The translations under genes were made by a program, and so were the position numbers. Positions 58,225 through 64,000 of a DNA stretch of 64,000 bases are shown here, piece after piece (within the stretch, counting starts at the first letter, position 1; every line of letters begins with the position of its first letter). Under the pieces are notes generated by a model. That model had not been told where the DNA came from. It did no database searches and saw nothing but the letters and a program-made list of their open reading frames with translations. This stretch comes from Mya arenaria (lineage: Eukaryota; Mollusca; Bivalvia; Myida; Myidae), in NCBI RefSeq assembly GCF_026914265.1, contig NC_069127.1, positions 65,669,080 through 65,733,079 of the forward strand, written 5' to 3'.

Positions 58225-60380
58225 GAATGGGATGGAATATCATAAAAGATTATAGATTTACGTAATTTGCACTAAATATAAGAATAACATTGAAATCATG
58301 TACAAGTTTGACTTGTTCATTATTCATAATAAAAGACTACTACAGTAAGTCTTTACAGCACATGATTGGCAGAATCAAGTGAACTCAATAATTGATTTAA
58401 ATGTACAGTGAAATAAAATGATTTATACAGCAAATAAAACCATAACGTTTCAGACCGTTCTGTTCTTGTTTTTGTTGGGGTGGCTCAGATATTAAATCTT
58501 ATTTTTGGAAGAGGTCTAGATGATGTGAGCCGGTCCCGGTGTAAGTTGGTACGGTGTAATACAGTACAGTAGCTGCTGGAGGATCAGGGTTTACTTGACT
58601 GGGTTTCCCGTCGACAAAGTGCTGATATGAAAATAAGAAATCTATGAAATTGTGTCGAAATGACAGCTACAATAGCCATTGTTTACATAGTAACCATACG
58701 AGTAGATGAGATTCGGAAGCATGCGCTGGTTCGGACAAAAATTTAGTTGTACAATATTTCCTGATTTACTTTCAAAGCAAAGCAGTTTATATGCATATAT
58801 AACGGTATTTACTAAAATACCTCTATCTTGAATGAAATCAATCGTGTTCATGTTGAACCTGATATTAAATGGCCATTAATGCCGATTTGACAACACAAGC
58901 GAAAGCATAAATGTACTGATGTTATAAAGTTTAAAAATAGTAACACTAATTTTGGTCACGGACGGACAACTTCAGTATTAAATAAATTTAAAGCGGATTG
59001 ATTTGCCCCCCTTATAAGCAAATAAGTAGTTTTGTTCAGAAACATACTTTTGTACAGACGTATAGATGTTTCACCTTTGAACGATCTTTCAACTGTTGGT
59101 GATGTCTTCCGCAGAGTCTGATCCAGCGATTGCATTTTTTTAAATGACTCGCTGGTTTCGAAAACGGAACGAATTACACGCCGGTCTTGCTACCTTGTAT
59201 CCGAATTACAAGTGTCATAACAACACCTTTTTACCATAATACTAAAAAGGCGAGGAAATGTCAATGCATGTACATGACGGACTCTGGTCAGTTTGACGGA
59301 CAAAATGGCGGATAACAACACGGCTTATCAGCGCTGTATTCTGATTGGCTGATAGGACCTGTCAATTAAATCCTGTCGTAAGGTCAATTATTTATCTATT
59401 GGACGCATGGCTAGATTAATGCAGATAAGAAATACAGAATTTATGAGGCCATAAAGTTAACCCGTTATTATATTTAGTTTCGATGGAAAATATTTAGCTT
59501 TATACGATTATTGTATAAGCCAGAATTTATTACAGATGTTCTGCAGAGGAAACGTTGCTTAATTGACTTGACTTTGACTTGATAAAGCACTGAAATCTCG
59601 AATCATCGCTGACTAACTAGTTGTACATCTTATAATCCGCATCTGTTTGAAGTCTATGATTGATCGTTTACAAAGACATTTAAGTACAGCCATTTTCCAC
59701 ACCTTTATAATAACAATCTGATATTTTTTTCTCCTAGCAGTGTAAAACAAAAATGGGTATGAAATTTTGGATAAGGGACATATAAAACGAAATATAATCT
59801 GATGTTGCAATCATTTAGTATCATTTACGACAACAAGTTAAAATGTCATTAATGTTGATGCAACGTAAAAACATTAACTACATTAGAATGCATGAAGGAG
59901 AATATCTTCCATATGACAAGCCGAAAACAACCAATGTTGGGCTGGGTACACACTTAGGAATGCCATACCCGACGTTTCATAACTCTGTCGATGGATTTTC
60001 CCTACCCCGCTGAGACCATGCTGCAGGAGGGGCATTAAAACCTACAACGTACAGTTGAATACACAGTTCCTGAGCATCGATTTTCTACTGTTTTTAGAAA
60101 AATGTTCAAAATGGACCAAAAAATATTTTTAAATTTGTTTTTTTGGAAAAAAAGCATTTAAAAGAGAAAACAATTCTACATCGTAATCCTCTGGAAGCTT
60201 AGCTCCTTTTTAATTCAATGTAACTTCGGTTGACAAACAAACCCGTTAAAAAAGACCAAAATGTGAAAATCATAGAATTAAAACAAAAACATAATCTTAA
60301 AGGGCAAGAAGTATCCTAACATATATATGTAGGAATTAAGTCTAACTGTTGAAAGACTATTTCTCGAGAACAATTTATCC
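58225..60380. other. No gene seen
   Basis: AT-rich. It includes the right arm of the 17-bp inverted repeat (59,373-59,389) with ATGGCGGATAAC nearby (59,304). No recognisable coding. Confidence 0.4.
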
Positions 60381-60816
60381 CTATTTAACTCTATATGTAC
60401 TTTCGCTAAACTGGATTTCTCCAAAGTTGGCAATGGGTACTTGAACATTGTTTTCAGCTTCCATATCAACTGTTAGTGCTGCATTCTTTAACAGGTCTGC
60501 GTCCTTTTCTATCCCTTCTAGAAATTCATTCATTAATATATTTTCTGGAAACGCTTTCATGATAGCATCCATGTTCTTTCGTCCTCGTCCTTTCCCAATT
60601 ATGCACTGTCGCCGACAAACTGGACACTGGAATGAGTCACTCTCATGTTGTCCTAAGCATTTTTTTCTGGATTATTGTAACTATACAATTCTTGCAAAAA
60701 GTATGCTGACATGACAAAATCCTTGGGATGACAAACCGTTCCATACAAATTTGACACGTTATAGGATGTTCATTGATCGTGATGTTTATGTACTCGTTTG
60801 GAAAAGCCGTCGCCAT
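60381..60816 (-). pseudogene. Remnant D: RING-only member of the RING-membrane family
   Basis: ATG at 60,816-60,814 starts MATAFPNEYINITINE, then a RING (TCQICMERF, SCQHTFCKNC). A run of seven A at 60,659-60,665 (six would keep frame) shifts the frame at QKK. The RING continues in another frame (CPVCRRQC, then MDAIMKAFPENILMNEFLEG). After VQVP the sequence departs from gene E and ends at a stop at 60,381, so middle and membrane parts are gone. The A-type upstream intron and promoter block are preserved. Confidence 0.8.
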
Positions 60817-60824
60817 ATTACTTG

Positions 60825-60979
60825 CTGAAATAGCAGATTAACCTTTTATCAGTGTCGCCAAGTCATCATTTACACAACAATCATGGCATATATAAGATAA
60901 TAAAGTAAAAATAGTAGTTGCTTTAGGTGATACTGCGAACACTTTGATCAATATAGAATTTTAAAAAGATTTTACTTAC
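60825..60979 (-). other. Predicted 5' UTR intron of remnant D
   Basis: Donor AATA|GTAAGTAAAA and acceptor GCTATTTCAG|CAAGTAAT-ATG, 155 bp, matching gene A's intron. Confidence 0.6.
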
Positions 60980-61039
60980 TATTTCCAATTTACCATTCCT
61001 TTGGTTTGTGTTATACTGCGTGCACTGAATATTCATTTA

Positions 61040-61300
61040 AGATTTACATTCCCTCGAACTTGGGACATTTAATTGATTCATTCATCACTTATTCGACCTT
61101 ATAATGACTTACTTAATGACTGACTTAACTGCAAAACTGACTTAAAGGCCTTCTTACCGATTATATTTGAGTGACGTTTGAATGGGCATGGTACATGTGT
61201 ACTGCAGATAAACACCGATTGTCGTTTAGTTTAAATCTAACATACCATATATGCACTATATGCAGATACCACAATCGGCCGCTCATATCTAGGGTCGGTA
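61040..61300 (-). promoter_or_regulatory. Conserved upstream block of remnant D
   Basis: Matches gene A's upstream block: TTATTCGACC (61,089), CAGATAAACACCGATTGTCG and GATACCACAATCGGCCGCTC. Confidence 0.45.
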
Positions 61301-62320
61301 TTTATGTTTACTGAGTGAGTATGGACTGATTTCCTTTATCTGACAGTTAAAAATATATTTAAGAGTTATTCACTATATAATGTTTGTATATTTTAATAAT
61401 CCTTTTTGCCGGGTGCCAGACAACAAAGTCACATCTATTAGAGTGTATTGAGGTGTGGAATTTGGAACAGCCGTTTTGCGAATTTGGAATTAAACAAAAC
61501 ATAATTGACCTTCCTATATAGTGTGGGCTAAATACCTTTGCCATTGGGATTTGCACTGCATAAATTATCGTACTAGCAATGATACATGATTTTAAGACTG
61601 TTTTAAATCTTCAAACATAGTGAACGCATATAAAAATGCAAATTCTTCAAGTCTGTTTATGTTACGACCCTCCGATGCGTTTAGATTATCCATATTTCTA
61701 TTTATATTTTCTACGATATGTTTATTGGAACGTAGTTCACGCTAAAATCGGGGTTACGCCTGGAAATTTTCCATCTTCAGCCTTACGATCTGGATAGAAA
61801 CGGGACCGGGGCGATGTTTCTGTGTGTGTGGTATGAATCCAATAATCACTGCACTGATTATACTGGTTGAAACACTTTTATGCATGAACACCAACACATG
61901 TTTTGGGAACACTCTCTTTTTTAATAATAGAGATTGTGTCGCGTGCGGTTTTTTCTGGTCTTATCCACGGAAATACCTTGTAAATGTCTAAGCAATTTTA
62001 TGATAAAATTTAAGGTTTTATATTTATAAAGCGACACCTTATCCTTATTAACATAAAATTATAAGGATATATTTGTTTTGGTAACATATCTATTGTTATC
62101 ATATATATTATTTTTGGAGATATGGACAATAAAATACTATATTCAGTTTAGACTTTTAACAAAATTCAAATTATAACAGTAATGTGATAAGAGATAACAT
62201 AACCAACAAGATTGGGAAAACGTTTGTCGCCATGGCAGTAGCTTAAGCATGATGCAGATCGTACAAATAATTATTGCTTTGTTTATTGATCGACGAAAAA
62301 AACAACCGCATATTTTTATG
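61301..62320. other. 3' flank of gene E and upstream region of D, no gene seen
   Basis: 61,517-61,660 aligns with blocks upstream of B and C. 61,740-61,920 aligns with the flank of F3. The rest is AT-rich with nothing recognisable. Confidence 0.45.
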
Positions 62321-63640
62321 CTAAATATTATTTCTGACGATCATTTTCGACACGAAAATTTCGAAGGGGAAGCAACACATAATTATTTCTGTCACAATGT
62401 CATGTGCTATGTACATCAGTATTGGTAACATTTCAAATACATATGTCATCTTAAACAATGCGTAAAGAATGAACAAAAAGCGAATTACGTTTTCAACATA
62501 AACAGTGGCGTGTACAAGTTTGGAAAGGAACGAGAACCCATAAAATCTAACAGCAATACCATACACTTTCTCTTTTGTGAAAACATCAAAAAACTGCAAA
62601 CGGACGCAACTCAAACTCGGTTTTCGACGGAAAACCCACAATATTAAGTAGGCTATGAATATGAAGGTAACAGTGAACATTACAGACCACCATTTCGGTA
62701 AACCACAAATTTGAGTAAAAAACAGACTACCAATTACTTTTAGAATTCCAAAGAATACGATTTGAGATTGTTTGACAACTCCGACAAAACTAAAAGGTAC
62801 AGGCCAAATTTTAAGCGTTAAAAAGGTGTGAACAATCAGAGACGTTAAAGAAAAAAGATTGCTGAATCCAAGTGAGCCATACACTATGGACAACAAGGAC
62901 ATGTCCACCTTCATTGTATGCATATCAATCCAAGCTGATTCGTTCATATCTTTCAAAAAGTTGAAATCATCCAAAACGAATTGTCCTTGTTGATTAATTT
63001 CATTTTCTACAGTTTCTATTTCAGATAGTGCAACACCAGCACTAGTCGACGTGGTGTGGCTTGACAAATCGTCGCTGTTTGTTATAACTGCTTTTCGTAA
63101 AACTGTACTGGATACTGCCGTAAATTTTCGATTGACATGAGCGTCAAGTAATGCTTGTTCACGACCTATCCAAATACTAAGGAAATCCAAGTGTATCATA
63201 TACTCCTTGAACACTCTCAGGAAATATAAATAATTCCACAAATACGGTATAACTTTCTTGGGTACTCGAATATTGTTTTCATCTTCTACTTCACTAGTAA
63301 ACGCCGCCTTCTTTGGAAGTGCTTTGTCCTTTTCTATCCCATCTAGTAATTCATTCATGAGTCTATTTTCTGGAAAAGCTTTCATGATTGCATCCATGTC
63401 CTTTCGTCCTCGCCCTTTCCCAATTCTGCACTGTCGCCGACAAGCTGGACAGTGAAATGTGTTGCTCTCATGTTGTCCAAGACAATTTTTCTGGATTATT
63501 GTAACAATACATTTCTTGCAGAACGTATGCTGACATGGCAAAATCCTTGGGCTATCGAATCGTTCCGTACAAATTTGACACGTTATAAGATTGTAATTTA
63601 TCGTGATGTTTATGTTTTCGTTTGGTAACGCAGTCGCCAT
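62321..63640 (-). CDS. RING-type, multi-membrane-segment protein E (probable E3 ubiquitin ligase)
   Basis: Intact. I start it at MATALPNENINITI (63,640), 439 residues, because this start is shared by all paralogues. The frame is open for another 22 codons upstream, but a splice acceptor (TTTTTTCAG|CATCGAAC) lies there. C3HC4 RING at 21-67; the linker contains a GRGRKDMDAIMKAFPENRLM stretch; AHVNRKFTA motif; SLGFSNLFSL before about five hydrophobic segments; loop LSKLVHATVYVENVIRFLF. It is most similar to fragments F, G and H. A likely donor for the 5' UTR intron is GAGAG|GTAAAT (GT at 63,984) or TGTG|GTAAAA (63,760); I cannot decide. The role is as for A and C, by inference. Confidence 0.88.
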   Translation of the reverse strand: MATALPNENINITINYNLITCQICTERFDSPRILPCQHTFCKKCIVTIIQKNCLGQHESNTFHCPACRRQCRIGKGRGRKDMDAIMKAFPENRLMNELLDGIEKDKALPKKAAFTSEVEDENNIRVPKKVIPYLWNYLYFLRVFKEYMIHLDFLSIWIGREQALLDAHVNRKFTAVSSTVLRKAVITNSDDLSSHTTSTSAGVALSEIETVENEINQQGQFVLDDFNFLKDMNESAWIDMHTMKVDMSLLSIVYGSLGFSNLFSLTSLIVHTFLTLKIWPVPFSFVGVVKQSQIVFFGILKVIGSLFFTQICGLPKWWSVMFTVTFIFIAYLILWVFRRKPSLSCVRLQFFDVFTKEKVYGIAVRFYGFSFLSKLVHATVYVENVIRFLFILYALFKMTYVFEMLPILMYIAHDIVTEIIMCCFPFEIFVSKMIVRNNI

Positions 63641-64000
63641 GTTCGATGCTGAAAAAAGTGTTTTGTCTATACTACTTCCAGTAGTCATAAATTCTTTCAA
63701 CTGCAACTAATATTCCATTTTGTTGTTTATTTTTTCGTGAATGTCAAGGCCATGTTTTACCACAAAGAAAAATTAGAAGGAAGAAAATAGAAAATGATTC
63801 GAGGTTACATAACACTATGATATTCATGTTTATTGAATTACTAGCCCTTTGCTTAAGACGTTTTAAAAAGCACAACTATCAGTTGATATTGTTTTGAAAA
63901 CCGTCATATTATTAAAAAAAAATATACTTGTATTAATAATATAGTTTACTAATCTAATCTGCTTTATTCGTATTTTATATTTACCTCTCCATGTAGAATT
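63641..64000 (-). other. 5' flank of gene E, possible 5' UTR exon and intron
   Basis: Contains the predicted acceptor (AG at 63,650-63,649) and two alternative donors (63,760 and 63,984). Otherwise AT-rich, with no other feature. Confidence 0.4.

Noticed and set aside
63641-63706. Upstream Met as the start of gene E (461 residues)
   Set aside because: The extra 22 codons have no match in paralogues and include a conserved splice acceptor; MATALPN is the shared start.

Overview
ORGANISM. This is AT-rich, gene-poor, repeat-dense animal nuclear DNA with spliced genes, tRNA-derived SINEs, several MITE families, a LINE and a hAT remnant, a Ty3/gypsy fossil and GA/AC/AT microsatellites. Several repeats (the CCGCCGACG-cored element near 25.9 kb, the TTAA/AGCTGCAC MITEs, the GACCTTGACC tandem arrays followed by a CCGA run) and the expanded RING and B-box genes resemble what I know from bivalve molluscs. 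I infer a marine bivalve; no species is claimed.

LAYOUT. 1-12,043 and 34,695-46,739 are the same ~12-kb segment. I find only four one-base length differences, all in homopolymers or an AT run. The first copy ends at a 100-N gap (12,044-12,143) inside an interspersed repeat, so it may be an unmerged assembly redundancy. Each copy carries, on the minus strand: gene A (intact RING, multi-membrane-segment protein), fragment F (middle part only), fragment G (middle plus membrane part) and gene B (same family, stopped at codon 346). 12,144-34,694 is different sequence. It holds a signal-peptide first exon with a promoter (~17.0 kb), LINE and gypsy remnants, a four-exon UEV (TSG101-like) gene copy (24.8-27.9 kb), a decayed hAT transposase, a decayed B-box/coiled-coil TRIM-like gene (30.5-32.0 kb) and tandem arrays. 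46,740-64,000 continues the RING family: a 5' fragment (47.6 kb), fragment G3, intact gene C, RING-less fragment F3, a possible two-exon small-protein gene (56.7-57.9 kb), RING-only remnant D and intact gene E.

HOW THE PARTS RELATE. All RING-family members lie on the minus strand. They share an N-terminal C3HC4 RING, no recognisable B-box, a middle region with an H-x-N-R-K-x-T-A motif, a SLGFSNLFS motif and about five C-terminal hydrophobic segments. Every member with a 5' end also keeps a splice acceptor 7-12 bases before the ATG, so each probably has a short 5' UTR intron. Shared upstream blocks and an older 5.5-kb module duplication (about 6.1-11.5 kb against 49.4-55.1 kb) show growth by DNA-level tandem duplication, with repeated gene decay. 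The likely role is that of membrane-anchored ubiquitin E3 ligases; their targets cannot be read from sequence.
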